From: Odiellus spinosus
Lineage: Eukaryota; Arthropoda; Arachnida; Opiliones; Phalangiidae
NCBI GenBank assembly: GCA_963920705.1
Contig: CAWUCO010000291.1
Location: 1,550,001 to 1,614,000, forward strand
Length of the DNA: 64,000 bases
Reading direction: 5' to 3'
Shown: piece by piece, positions 49,367 to 61,651 of the stretch
How positions within the stretch are numbered: the stretch's first letter is position 1
How the letters are laid out: the number at the start of each line of letters is the position of its first letter
Program-made: the position numbers and the translations under genes
Notes under the pieces: generated by a model
What the model saw: the letters and a program-made list of their open reading frames with translations, nothing else
What the model was told of the DNA's origin: nothing
The model's database searches: none

Positions 49367-50945
49367 TAAAATATCCCCTGAATCGTGGATATCAGAAACA
49401 CTAAAGCGTTCGATAAAATACAAACGTAAACTCTTTAAAATATTTAAAAAATATCCAAGCTTGGAAAATCATAGGAAATACACTACTTATAGAAACTCCA
49501 TCAATAATCAAATCCGAAATGCTAGGAGTATTTATATACAAAATAAAGTTCAGAATGCGCCCACAAGTAGAGAAAAGTGGAAAGTTATAAAGAAGTTACG
49601 GGTAGATCAAATAACAAAAAACAAAATATCCCTGATACTATAAACTCAAATGCTCTAAATACACATTTTACACCGTAATAAATGCGAATAACTATCTAAA
49701 TTCACCATTGACTGTAAATTATAACACATCAACTTGAGCCCTATATGAGACAACAGAATCTGAGGTTAAAAACGCTGCTAATGAAATCTCTCAATCTTCA
49801 GCTCCAGGTAGTGACGAATTACATCCAAAACCAATTAGATTTTCTATAAATCAGCTTATCGCTCCACTTGTATTTCTTATCAGTCTGTCTTTTATATCGG
49901 GGGTATACCCAGACCGCCTAAAACATGCTGTAATAACCCCTGTTTTTAAAAGGGTGACCCTTTAAATCTCTCAAACTACAGACCAATATCCGTCCTTTCA
50001 ACAATAGCTAAAATATATGACAAAATATACTTAAAAAGAATCACATCTTTTTGTGAGAAACATGACATCCTATCTAAGTATCAATTTGGTTTTAGGAAAC
50101 AGAGTAATACTGAACTAGCCATAGCTAATGTATATAAATTTATCCTAAACGCACTAGATAAATCGCGATACTGCATTGGCATCTTCTTAGATTTAGAGAA
50201 GGCCTGCGATAGTGTACCACATCGCCGCTTGCTTGATAAATTGGAACGCTAGGGTATAAAGGGACTTGCCTTAAATTGGCCTGCAAACTATCTGTCGAAC
50301 AGATCATGCTCTACTAAGGTTAATAAAAATATATCAAAGTCAAGACATATAGATATAGGAGTACCGCAGGCGTCAATTTTATCGGCCTTTCTGTTTAATC
50401 TCTATGTGAATGACCTTATTGGAATAATACCTGCTGGCCTTCTCTACCTCTACGCCGACGACTCAGTGCAATTATTGGAAAACTTAAACTTTAAAACCCT
50501 TATGACACTAGCAAATACTTATATTGAAATTATTAATGCTTGGTTGGAAGATAATGGTCTGAAGTTAAATAAATCAAAAACAGAGTTCATTATGTTCTCT
50601 AATGTAGGTACATTTATTGAAGAACAAACGTGTATTATTAGTGTAATGGGCACTGCAATTAAGCGCGTATATGCGTACAAATACTTGGAGTTTGGTTTGA
50701 TAGTAGGCTAAACTGGAATAAGCAAATAAATTATGTATGTAAGAAATTAGCAAGTGTAACGTACTTGCTACAAAAATGTAAAACGCTTTTCCCGAGAAAC
50801 GTCCTATTTGAGCTGTATTTTAGCTTATTTTATTCCCACCTAATATACGGCATTATAGCCTGGGGAAATACTTCGACTAATAATTTAAAGAGAATTCATA
50901 TCATTCAAAAACGAGCCATTAGAAATATTTACAATACGAATTAAT
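49367..50945 (+). pseudogene. LINE reverse transcriptase, broken (copy 2)
   Basis: Linker and RT domain as in copy 1. The catalytic box is intact here (YADD at 50451-50462), and NYRPIS and QFGFRKQSNTELAI are present. Motif A reads DLEKACD and the next motif GVPQASILSAF. Breaks seen are a lost base near 49591 (IKKLRV in place of INEVTG), the shared missing base near 49950, a TAG at 50250-50252, a lost base near 50688 (KYLEFG in place of KYLGVW) and a TAA near 50943. The open frame 50406-50711 is only the middle of the RT. The copy is a fossil and not an active gene. Confidence 0.9.
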
Positions 50946-50947
50946 TA

Positions 50948-51232
50948 GCCCCAACAGAACCTCTGTTCTTAAAGAGTAAACTATTGAATGTTTTCAAAGT
51001 GAGCTCTTCTTGCAACATATTATTCATCCACAAGAACCTTTTAGGACCCTATGACCTCTTTCAAAAGTGTTGTAGTACCACAAAAACACGTCGACAAAAA
51101 ATATTAGAATTGCCTAGATGTAAGACGTCCAAAAAAATTAATTCGATTTTTTATGAGAGTGTGAAAACATATAATCACTTAGCACCAAATCTTAAAAATA
51201 ATAACTCACTACCCAGTGTAAAAAAGCTCTAA
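50948..51232 (+). pseudogene. LINE RT carboxy-terminal tail (copy 2)
   Basis: Open for 94 codons from APTEPLFLKSK to the TAA at 51230. It includes FYESVKTYNHLAPNLKNN followed by SLPSVKKL. A short module of this kind (aromatic residues, then N-H-L-A-P, then a lysine-rich end) ends many CR1/Jockey-like proteins, so I take 51232 as the natural end of the element's ORF2. It follows the RT after the TAA noted near 50943 and is in the frame expected once copy 2's own lost base is allowed for. Confidence 0.75.
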
Positions 51233-51381
51233 AAATGTTCATTTTTAACCAATAATCATAAATGATTAGCTACTTTAGTAACTTCCGTGTTTTTTCTTTT
51301 GTTTGTTCTTGTTTTTTTTTTTTAATTATATTTTTTAAATGTACTCTACACTATCTTAAATTTTATGTAATAATTCTGGTA

Positions 51382-51419
51382 GGAAGGGCAATAAGTCGCT
51401 AGACGACTTGGTCCCTTCC
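51382..51419 (+). promoter_or_regulatory. LINE 3' hairpin
   Basis: Two nested stems: GGAAGGG (51382-51388) pairs with CCCTTCC (51413-51419), and AAGTCG (51393-51398) pairs with CGACTT (51404-51409) around the loop CTAGA. In several LINE families a 3' stem-loop is what the RT recognises on its own RNA. That role here is inferred from position and perfect pairing. Confidence 0.75.
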
Positions 51420-51449
51420 CGCTCAAACAAATGCTAATAACTGAAATAA

Positions 51450-51467
51450 TTTGAATTTGAATTTGAA
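51450..51467 (+). repeat. LINE 3' tail, (TTTGAA)3
   Basis: Three perfect TTTGAA units end the element, and satellite CTTAAAAAAAC follows at once. Short 3' microsatellite tails instead of poly(A) are usual in CR1-like and related LINE groups. The tail fixes the element's 3' end. Confidence 0.9.
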
Positions 51468-54400
51468 CTTAAAAAAACATGGAGGATTACAAACTTAAAA
51501 AAAAAAAACTTGGAGCATGCCAAACTTAAAAAAAAACATGGGGGATTACAAACTTAAAAAAAACATGGAGGATGCCAAATTAAAAAAAACATGGAGGATG
51601 CCAAATTAAAAAAAAAAAATGGAGCTTGCCAAAATTAAAAAAAGCATGGATAATGCCAAACTTAAAAAACATGGAGAATGCCAAACTTAAAAAAACATGG
51701 AGCATGCCAAACTTAAAAAAACTTGTAGAATGCCAAATTTAAAAATAAAAAATGAAGTGAGCCAAACTTAAAAAAACATGGAGCTTGCCAAACTTAAAAA
51801 AACATGGAGCATGCCAAACTTAAAAAGAAAAAACATGGAGGATTACAAACTTAAAAAAACACATGGAGCATGCCAAATTTAAAAATAAAACATGAAGCAA
51901 ACCAAACTTAAAAAACTTGGAGGATTACAAACTTAAAAAAAGCTTGGAGGATGCCAAACTTAAAAAAAAACTTCGAGGATTACTAACTTAAAAAAACTTG
52001 GAGGATGCCAAACTTAAAAAAGGGGTTTCCAAACTTAAAAAAAACATGGAGCATGCCAAACTTAAAAAAATATATGGAGGATGCCAAACTTAAAAAACAT
52101 GGAGGATGCCAAACTTAAAAAAAAACGTGGAGCATGCCAAACTTAAAAAAACATGGAGGATGCCAAACTTAAAAAAATAATGGAGAATGCCAAACTTAAA
52201 AAAGGGGTTTCCAAACTTAAAAAAAACATGGAGCATGCCATACTTAAAAAAATATATGGAGGATGCCAAACTTAAAAAACATGGAGGATGCCAAACTTAA
52301 AAAAAACGTGGAGCATGCCAAACTTAAAAAAAACATGGAGGATGCCAAACTTAAAAAAATATGGAGGATGCCAAACTTAAAAAAAACTTGGAGAATGCCA
52401 AACTTAAAAAAAACGGAGGATGCCAAACTTAAAAAAAAAACATGGAGGATGCCAAATTAAAAAAAAAACATGGAGCATGCCAAACTTAAAAAAACATGGA
52501 GCATGCCGAACTTAAAAAAAACTTGGAGAATGCCAAATTTAAAAATAAAACATGAAGTTATCCAAACTTAAAAAACATAGAGCATGCCAAACTTAAAAAA
52601 AACATGGAGCATTCCAAACTTAAAAAAAAAAACATGGATGATTACAAACTTAAAAAAAAACTTGGAGGATGCCAAACTTAAAAAAAACACATAGTGCATG
52701 CCAAATTTAAAAATAAAACATGAAGCTAACCAAATTTAAAAAAATTGGAGGATTACAAACTTAAAAAAAACTTGGAGGATGCAAAACTTAAAAAAAAACT
52801 TGGAGAATGCCAAACTTAAAAAAACCGGAGGATGCTAAACTTAAAAAAAACATGGAGGATTACAAACTTAAAAAAAACATGGAGGATGCCAAATTAAAAA
52901 AAAACATGGAGCATGCCAAAATTAAAAAAAACATGGATAATGCCAAACTTAAAAAACATGGAGGATGCCAAACTTAAAAAAACATGGAGCATGCCAAACT
53001 TAAAAAAAACATGGAGGATTACAAACTTAAAAAAAAACACATGGAGCATGCCAAATTTAAAAATAACACATGAAGCAAACCAAACTTAAAGAACTTGGAG
53101 GATTACAAACTTAAAAAAAAACTTTGAGGATTACAAACTTAAAAAAAAGCTTGGAGGATGCCAAACTTAAAGAAAAAAACACATGGAGCATGCCAAATTT
53201 AAAAATAAAACATGAAGCAAACCAAAATTAAAAACTTGGAGGATTACAAGCTTAAAAAAATACTTGGAGGATTACAAACTTAAAAAAAATGTTGGAGGAT
53301 GCCAAACTTAAAAAAAAACTTCGAGGATTACAAACTTAAAAAAACTTGGAGGATGCAAAACTTAAAAAAGGTGTTTCCAAACTTAAAAAAAACATGGAGC
53401 ATGACAAACTTAAAAAAATATATGGAGGATGCCAAACTTAAAAAACATGGAGGATGCCAAACTTAAAAAAAAACGTGGAGCATGCCAAACTTAAAAAATA
53501 TGGAGGATGCCAAACTTAAAAAAAAACTTGGAGAATGCCAAACTTAAAAAAAAACGGAGGATGCTAAACTTAAAAAAACATATAGGATTACAAACTTAAA
53601 AAAAATCATGGAGGATGCCAAATTAAAAAAAAACATGGAGAATGCCAAAATTAAAAAAAACATGGATAATGCCAAACTTAAAAAACATGGAGGATGCCAA
53701 ACTTAAAAAAACATTTAGCATGCCAAACTTAAAAAACACCTGGAGCATGCCAAATTTAAAAATAAAACATGAAGCAAACCAAACTTGAAAAACTTGGAGG
53801 AATACAAACTTAAAAAAAAACTCGGAGGATTACAAACTTAAAAAAAAAACTTGGAGGATTACAAACTTAAAAACAAACATGGAGGATTACAAACTTAAAA
53901 AACACATGGAGCATGCCAAATTTAAAAATAAAACATGAAGCAAACCAAACTTAAAAAACTTGGAGGATTACAAACTTAAAAACAAACATGGAGGATTACA
54001 AACTTAAAAACAAACATGGAGGATTACAAACTTATAAAAAAACTTGGAGGATTACAAACTTAAAAAAAACTTGGAGGATTACAAACTTAAAAAAAACTTG
54101 GAGGATGCCAAACTTAAAAAAGGGGTTTCCAAACTCAAAAAAACGGAGGATGCTAAACTTAAAAAAAAACAAGAAGGATTACAAACTTAAAAAAAACACG
54201 GAGCATGCCAAACTTAAAAAAAACATGGAGGATGCCAAACTTAAAAAACATGGCTGATGCCAAACTTAAAAAAACATGGATGATGCCAAAATTAAAAAAA
54301 CTGTTTTGCCAAACTTAAAAAAAAACATGGAGCATGCCAATTTAAAAATAAAACATGAAGCAAGCCAAACTTAAAAAAAGATGGAGGATTACAAACTTAT

Positions 54401-54627
54401 AAAAAATATGGAGCATGCTAAACTTAAAAATATATGGAGGATGCCAAACTTAAAAAAAATGGAGGATGCCAAACTAAAAAAAACTTGGAGGATGCAAAAC
54501 TTAAATAAAATGAAGGATGCCAAACTTAAAAAAAAAACATGGAGGATGCCAAACCAAAAAAAAACATGGAGCATGCCAAACTTAAAAAAAATGGAGAATG
54601 CCAAACTTAAAAAAATGGAGAATGCCA

Positions 54628-55385
54628 AACTAAAAAAAAAACATGTAGGATGCCAAACTTAAAAAACCGTGGAGCATGCCAATCTTAAAAAAAACATGGA
54701 GGGTGCCAAATTAAAAAAAAAAGCATATAGGATGCCAAATTAAAAAAAAACACGGAGCATGCCAAAATTAAAAAAACATGGATAATGCCAAACTTAAAAA
54801 AAAACATGGATAATGCCAAACTTAAAAAACATGGAGAATGCAAAATTTAAAAATAAAACATGAAGCAAGCCAAACTTAAAAAAACATGGACAATTACAAA
54901 CTTAAAAAAAACATGGAGCATGCCAAACTTAAAAACAAACATGGAGGATGCCAAACTTAAAAAAAACATGAAGGATTCCAAACTTAAAAAAAAACTAGGA
55001 GGATGACAAACTTAAAAAAAATGGAGGATGTCAACTTAAAAAAAAACTGGGAGGATGCCAAACTTAAAAAAAATGGAGGATGTCAACATAAAAAAAACTG
55101 GGAGGATGCCAAACTCAAAAAAAGATGGAGGATGCCAAACTTAAAAAAAACAAGGAGCTATGGAGCATGCCAAACTAAAAAAAATGGAGGATGCCAAACT
55201 TAGAATAAAAACTTGGAGAATGCCAGACTTAAAAAAACATGGAGGATTACAAACGAAAAAGAAACACATGGAACATGCCAAATTTAAAAATAAAACAAGA
55301 AGCAAGCCAAACTTAAAAAAAATGGAGGATGTCAAACTTAAAAAAAATGGAGAATGCCAAACTTAAAAAAAATGGAGAATGCCAA
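54628..55385 (+). repeat. 0.76-0.81 kb higher-order unit, copy 1
   Basis: Starts with CATGTAGGATGCC, AACCGTGGAGC and GGAGGGTGCC monomers and runs through AACTGGGAGGATGCC and the GGAGCTATGG marker. The same series begins again at 55386 and at 56854. Copy 1 lacks about two monomers that are present in the later ones. Confidence 0.82.
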
Positions 55386-56853
55386 ACTAAAAAAAAAACA
55401 TGTAGGATGCCAAACTTAAAAAACCGTGGAGCATGCCAATCTTAAAAAAAAACATGGAGGGTGCCAAATTAAAAAAAAAAGCATATAGGATGCCAAATTA
55501 AAAAAAAACACGGAGCATGCCAAAATTAAAAAAACATGGATAATGCCAAACTTAAAAAAAAAACATGGAGAATGCCAAACTTAAAAAACATGGAGAATGC
55601 AAAATTTAAAAATAAAACATGAAGCAAGCCAAACTTAAAAAAACATGGACAATTACAAACTTAAAAAAAACATGGAGCATGCCAAACTTAAAAACAAACA
55701 TGGAGGATGCCAAACTTAAAAAAACATGAAGGATGCCAAACTTAAAAAAAAAAACATGGAGGATGCCAAACTTAAAAAAAACATGAAGGATTCCAAACTT
55801 AAAAAAAACTAGGAGGATGACAAACTTAAAAAAAATGGAGGATGTCAACTTAAAAAAAAACTGGGAGGATGCCAAACTTAAAAAAAATGGAGGATGTCAA
55901 CATAAAAAAAACTGGGAGGATGCCAAACTCAAAAAAGATGGAGGATGCCAAACTTAAAAAAACAAGGAGCTATGGAGCATGCCAAACTAAAAAAAATGGA
56001 GGATGCCAAACTTAGAATAAAAACTTGGAGAATGCCAGACTTAAAAAAACATGGAGGATTACAAACTTAAAAAAAACACATGGAACATGCCAAATTTAAA
56101 AATAAAACAAGAAGCAAGCCAAACTTAAAAAAAATGGAGGATGTCAAACTTAAAAAAAATTTAGAATGCCAAACTTAAAAAAAATGGAGAATGCCAAACT
56201 TAAAAAAAACATGTAGGATGCCAAACTTAAAAAACCGTGGAGCATGCCAATCTTAAAAAAAAACATGGAGCATGCCAAAATTAAAAAAAACATGGTTAAT
56301 GAGAAAAATTAAAAAACATGGAGGATGCCAAACTTAAAAAAACATGGAGCATACCAAACTTAAAAAAAACTTGGAGAATGCCAAATTTAAAAATAAAACA
56401 TGAAGTGAGCCAAACCAAAAAAAAAAACATGGATGATTACAAACTTAAAAAAACACATGGAGCATGCCGAATTTAAAAATAAAACAGGAAGCAAACAAAA
56501 CTTAAAAAACTTGGAGGATTACAAACTTAAAAAAAAAAACTTGGAGGATTACAAACTTAAAAAAAAACTTGGAGGATGCCAAACTTAAAAAAAACACATG
56601 GAGCATGCCAAATTTATAAATAAAACATGAAGCAAACCAAACTTAAAAAACTTGGAGGATTACAAACTTAAAAAAAAACTTGGAGAATGCCAGACTTAAA
56701 AAAACATGGAGGATTACAAACTTAAAAAAAACACATGGAACATGCCAAATTTAAAAATAAAACAAGAAGCAAGCCAAACTTAAAAAAAAATGGAGGATGT
56801 CAAACTTAAAAAAAATGGAGAATGCCAAACTTAAAAAAAATGGAGAATGCCAA
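55386..56853 (+). repeat. 1.47-kb tandem unit, copy 1
   Basis: Contains the previous series plus a second half with AATGAGAAAAATT, GCCGAATTT and AAAACAGGAAGCAAAC. It repeats at 56854 with an offset of 1468-1474. Confidence 0.85.
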
Positions 56854-58155
56854 ACTAAAAAAAAAACATGTAGGATGCCAAACTTAAAAAACCGTGGAGC
56901 ATGCCAATCTTAAAAAAAAACATGGAGGGTGCCAAATTAAAAAAAAAAGCATATAGGATGCCAAATTAAAAAAAAACACGGAGCATGCCAAAATTAAAAA
57001 AACATGGATAATGCCAAACTTAAAAAAAAAACATGGAGAATGCCAAACTTAAAAAACATGGAGAATGCAAAATTTAAAAATAAAACATGAAGCAAGCCAA
57101 ACTTAAAAAAACATGGACAATTACAAACTTAAAAAAAACATGGAGCATGCCAAACTTAAAAACAAACATGGAGGATGCCAAACTTAAAAAAACATGAAGG
57201 ATGCCAAACTTAAAAAAAAAACATGGAGGATGCCAAACTTAAAAAAAACATGAAGGATTCCAAACTTAAAAAAAAACTAGGAGGATGACAAACTTAAAAA
57301 AAATGGAGGATGTCAACTTAAAAAAAAACTGGGAGGATGCCAAACTTAAAAAAAATGGAGGATGTCAACATAAAAAAAACTGAGAGGATGCCAAACTCAA
57401 AAAAAGATGGAGGATGCCAAACTTAAAAAAAACAAGGAGCTATGGAGCATGCCAAACTAAAAAAAATGGAGGATGCCAAACTTAGAATAAAAACTTGGAG
57501 AATGCCAGACTTAAAAAAACATGGAGGATTACAAACTTAAAAAAAACACATGGAACATGCCAAATTTAAAAATAAAACAAGAAGCAAGCCAAACTTAAAA
57601 AAAAATGGAGGATGTCAAACTTAAAAAAAATGGAGAATGCCAAACTTAAAAAAAATGGAGAATGCCAAACTAAAAAAAAAACATGTAGGATGCCAAACTT
57701 AAAAAACCGTGGAGCATGCCAATCTTAAAAAAAAACATGGAGCATGCCAAAATTAAAAAAAACATGGTTAATGAGAAAAATTAAAAAACATGGAGGATGC
57801 CAAACTTAAAAAAACATGGAGCATACCAAACTTAAAAAAAACTTGGAGAATGCCAAATTTAAAAATAAAACATGAAGTGAGCCAAACTTAAAAAAAAAAC
57901 ATGGATGATTACAAACTTAAAAAAACACATGGAGCATGCCGAATTTAAAAATAAAACAGGAAGCAAACAAAACTTAAAAAACATGGAGGATTACAAACTT
58001 AAAAAAAAAACTTGGAGGATTACAAACTTAAAAAAAAACTTGGAGGATGCCAAACTTAAAAAAAACACATGGAGCATGCCAAATTTATAAATAAAACATG
58101 AAGCAAACCAAACTTAAAAAACTTGGAGGATTACAAACTTAAAAAAAAACTTGGA
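56854..58155 (+). repeat. 1.47-kb tandem unit, copy 2
   Basis: Follows copy 1 without a spacer and stays colinear to about 58155, opposite 56682 in copy 1. Confidence 0.85.
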
Positions 58156-60243
58156 GGATGCCAAACTTAAAAAAAAACTTGGAGGATTACAAATTTAAAA
58201 AAAAAATTGGAGGATGCCAAACTTAAAAAAGGGGTTTCCAAACTCAAAAAAACGGAGGATGATAAACTTAAAAAAAACATGGAGGATTACAAACTTAAAA
58301 AAACATGGAGGATGCCAAACTTAAAAAAACATGGCTGATGCCAAACTTAAAAAAACATGGATGATGCCAAACTTAAAAAAAGGGGGTTGCCAAACTTAAA
58401 AAAAAAAAACATGGAGCATGCCAAACTTAAAAAAACACATGGAGCATTCCAAATTTAAAAATAAAACATGAAGCAAGTAAAACTTAAAAAAAGATGGAGG
58501 ATTACAAACTTATAAAAAATATGGAGCATGCCAAACTTAAAAAAAACTTGGAGGATGCCAAACTTAAAAATATATGGAGGATGCCAAACTTAAAAAAAAA
58601 TGGAGGATGCCAAACTAAAAAAAACTTGGAGGATGCCAAACTTAAATAAAATGGGGGATGCCAAACTTAAAAAAACATGGAGGATGCCAAACCAAAAAAA
58701 AATGGAGGATGCCAAACTTAAAAAAAAAACATTTCGGATGACAAACTTAAAAAAACCGTGGAGCATGCCAATCTTAAAAAAAAACATGGAGGATGCCAAA
58801 TTAAAAAAAAGCATATAGGATGCCAAATTAAAAAAAAGCATATAGGATGCCAAATTAAAAAAACTTAAAAAATATGGAGGATGCCAAACTCAAAAAAAAA
58901 CATGGAGAATGCCAAACTTAAAAAAACATGGAGAATGCAAAATTTAAAAATAAAACATGTAGCAAGCCAAACTTAAAAAAACATGGACAATTACAAACTT
59001 GAAAAAAACATGGAGCATGCCAAACTTAAAAAAAAACATGAAGGATGCCAAACTTAAAAAAACCGTGGAGCATGCCAATTTTAAAAAAAAACATGGAGGA
59101 TGCCAAATTAAAAAAAAGCATATAGGATGCCAAATTAAAAAAAAACACGGAGCATGCCAAAATTAAAAAAACATGGATAATGACAAACTTAAAAAATATG
59201 GAGGATGCCAAACCAAAAAGAAAATGGAGCATGCCAAACTTAAAAAAATGGAGAATGCCAATCTTAAAAAAAATGGAGAATGCCAAACTTAAAAAAATCG
59301 TGGAGCATGCCAATCTTAAAAAAAACATGGAGGATGCCAAATTAAAAAAAAGCATACAGAATGCCAAATTAAAAAAAACACGGAGCATGCCAAAATTAAA
59401 AAAACATGGATAATGCCAAACTTAAAAAATATGGAGGATGCCAAACTTAAAAAAAAACATGGAGAATGCCAAACTTAAAAAACATGGAGAATGCAAAATT
59501 TAAAAATAAAATTTGAAGCAAGCCAAACTTAAAAAAACATGGACAATTACAAACTTAAAAAAACATGGAGCATGCCAAACTTAAAAACAAACATGGAGGA
59601 TGCCAAACTTAAAAAAACATGAAGGATGCCAAACTTAAAAAAAAAAAACATGGAGGATGCCAAACTTAAAAAAAAACATGAAGGATTCCAAACTTAAAAT
59701 AAAAACTAGGAGGATGACAAACTTAAAAAAAATGGAGGATGTCAACTTAAAAAAAAACCGGGAGGATGCCAAACTTAAAAAAAATGGAGGATGTCAACAT
59801 AAAAAACTGGGAGGATGCCAAACTCAAAAAAGATGGAGGATGCCAAACTTAAAAAAACAAGGAGCTATGGAGCATGCCAAACTAAAAAAAATGGAGGATG
59901 CCAAACTTAGAATAAAAACTTGGAGAATGCCAGACTTAAAAAAACATGGAGGATGCCAAACTTAAAAAAACATGGAGGATTACAAACTTAAAAAAAACAC
60001 ATGGAACATGCCAAATTTAAAAATAAAACAAGAAGCAAGCCAAACTTAAAAAAAATGGAGGATGTCAAACTTAAAAAAAATGGAGAATGCCAAACTTAAA
60101 AAAAAAAAACATGTAGGATGCCAAACTTAAAAAAACCGTGGAGCATGCCAATCTTAAAAAAATCATGGAGCATGCCAAAATTAAAAAAAACATGGATAAT
60201 GAGAAAACTTAAAAAACATGGAGGATGCCAAACTTAAAAAAAC

Positions 60244-61651
60244 ATGGAGCATGCCAAACTTAAAAAAAACTTGGAGAATGCCAAATTTAAAAATAAAACA
60301 TGAAGTGAGCCAAACTTAAAAAAAAAATGGAGCATGCCAAACTTAAAAATAACATGGAGCATGCCTAACTTAAAAAAAAACATGGAGGATTACAAACTTA
60401 AAAAAAACACATGGAGCATGCCAAATTTAAAAATAAAACATGAAGCAAACCAAACTTAAAAAAACACATGGAGCATGCCAAATTTAAAAATAAAACATGA
60501 AGCAAACCAAACTTAAAAAACTTGGAGGATTACAAACTTAAAAAAAACTTGGAGGATTACAAACTTAAAAAAAAACTTGGAGGATTACTAACTTAAAAAA
60601 AACTTGGAGAATGCCAAACTTAAAAAAAGGGGTTGCCAAACTTAAAAAAACATGGATGACGCCAAACTAAAAAAACCTGGAGGATGCCAAACTTAAAAAA
60701 AACATGGAGCATACCAAACTTAAAAAAAACATGGAGGATGCCAAATTTAAAAAAAAAATTGGAGGACGCAAGTTTAAAAAAAGGGGTTGCCAAACTTAAA
60801 AAAAACATGGAGCATGCCAAACTTAAAAAAAAAACATGGAGCATGCCGAACTTAAAAAAAAATATGGAGGATGCCAAACTTAAAAAATGTAGCATGCTAA
60901 ACTTAAAAAAATATGGAGGATGCCAAACTTAAAAAAACATGGAGCTATGGAGCATGTCAAACTAAAAAAATGGAGGGTGCCAAACTTAAAAAAAAGGAGG
61001 ATGCCAAACTTAAAAAAAAGCATGGAGGATGCCAAACTTAAAAAAAGAAAAAACAGGGAGCATGCCAAACTTAAAAAAAGAAAAAACAGGGAGCATGCTA
61101 AACTTAAAAAAAGAAAAAACAGGGAGCATGCCAAACTTAAAAAAAGAAAAAACAGGGAGCATGCCAAACTTTAAAAAACCGTGGAGTATGTAAAACTTAA
61201 AAAAAAACATGGAGGATGCCAAATTAAAAAAAAACATGGAGCATGCCATATTAAAAAAACATGGATAATGCCAAACTTAAAAAAAATTAGGATGCCAAAC
61301 TTAAAAAAAACATGGAGCATGCCAAACTTAAAAAACATGGAGAATGCCAAATTTAAAAATAAAACATGAAACCAGCCAAACTTAAAAAACATGGACGATT
61401 ACAAACTTAAAAAACATGGACGATTACAAACTTAAAAAAAAACATGGAGGATCCCAAACTTAAAAAAAAATTTTGGTGGATGCCAAACTTAAAGAAAGGG
61501 GTTGCCAAACTTAAAAAACATGGATGATGCTAAACTTAAAAAACATGGAGGAAGCCAAGCTTTAAAAAAAACATGGAGCTTGCCAAACTTAAAAAAACAT
61601 GGAGGATTACAAACTTAAAAAAACATGGAGGATTACAAACTTAAAAAAACG
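60244..61651 (+). repeat. 1.41-kb tandem unit, copy 1
   Basis: From TGGAGCATG before AACTTGGAGAATGCC, through GAAGTGAGCC, AAGGGGTTGCC, GGACGCAAG, the GGAGCTATGG marker, the 33-bp sub-array and GAAACCAGCC. It repeats from 61652 at a nearly constant offset of 1408. Confidence 0.88.
61047..61178 (+). repeat. 33-bp sub-array, 4 units (third locus)
   Basis: Units start at 61047, 61080, 61113 and 61146. One of them has GCATGCTAAAC, which marks this copy. There is one unit more than at 44418 and 46532. Confidence 0.92.

Larger units (their letters stand above)
49367..51467 (+). mobile_element. LINE copy 2, 5'-truncated, complete 3' end
   Basis: 2.1 kb matching LINE copy 1 from about 34175 onward at roughly 98 percent identity by eye, then continuing about 335 bp beyond the point where copy 1 is cut. 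The left edge (AAAAAC/TAAAATATCCCC) falls in the linker between endonuclease and RT, the usual outcome of incomplete target-primed reverse transcription. The right edge is a TTTGAA-repeat tail followed directly by satellite. AACTT plus an A-tract plus C flanks both sides and could be a target-site duplication of about 13 bp. That string is also part of every monomer, so the call is not safe. The element sits in the same orientation as copy 1. Confidence 0.92.
51233..51467 (+). other. LINE 3' untranslated region (copy 2)
   Basis: 235 bp of AT-rich non-satellite, non-coding DNA between the end of the LINE reading frame and its repeat tail. It holds a T-rich stretch (51285-51330) and the hairpin described separately. 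It is absent from LINE copy 1. Confidence 0.85.

Noticed and set aside
49347-49643. Open frame beginning in satellite and running into LINE copy 2 as a gene
   Set aside because: The first six or seven residues are satellite and the rest is the RT linker with a broken frame. It is already covered by the LINE pseudogene.
51285-51330. T-rich stretch in the LINE 3' region as a transcription terminator
   Set aside because: It is AT-rich untranslated sequence without a supporting stem directly before it, and Pol III termination in this context is speculation.
49353-51478. Target-site duplication around LINE copy 2 (AACTT, A-tract, C)
   Set aside because: The same string is present in most monomers, so agreement at the two edges carries little information.
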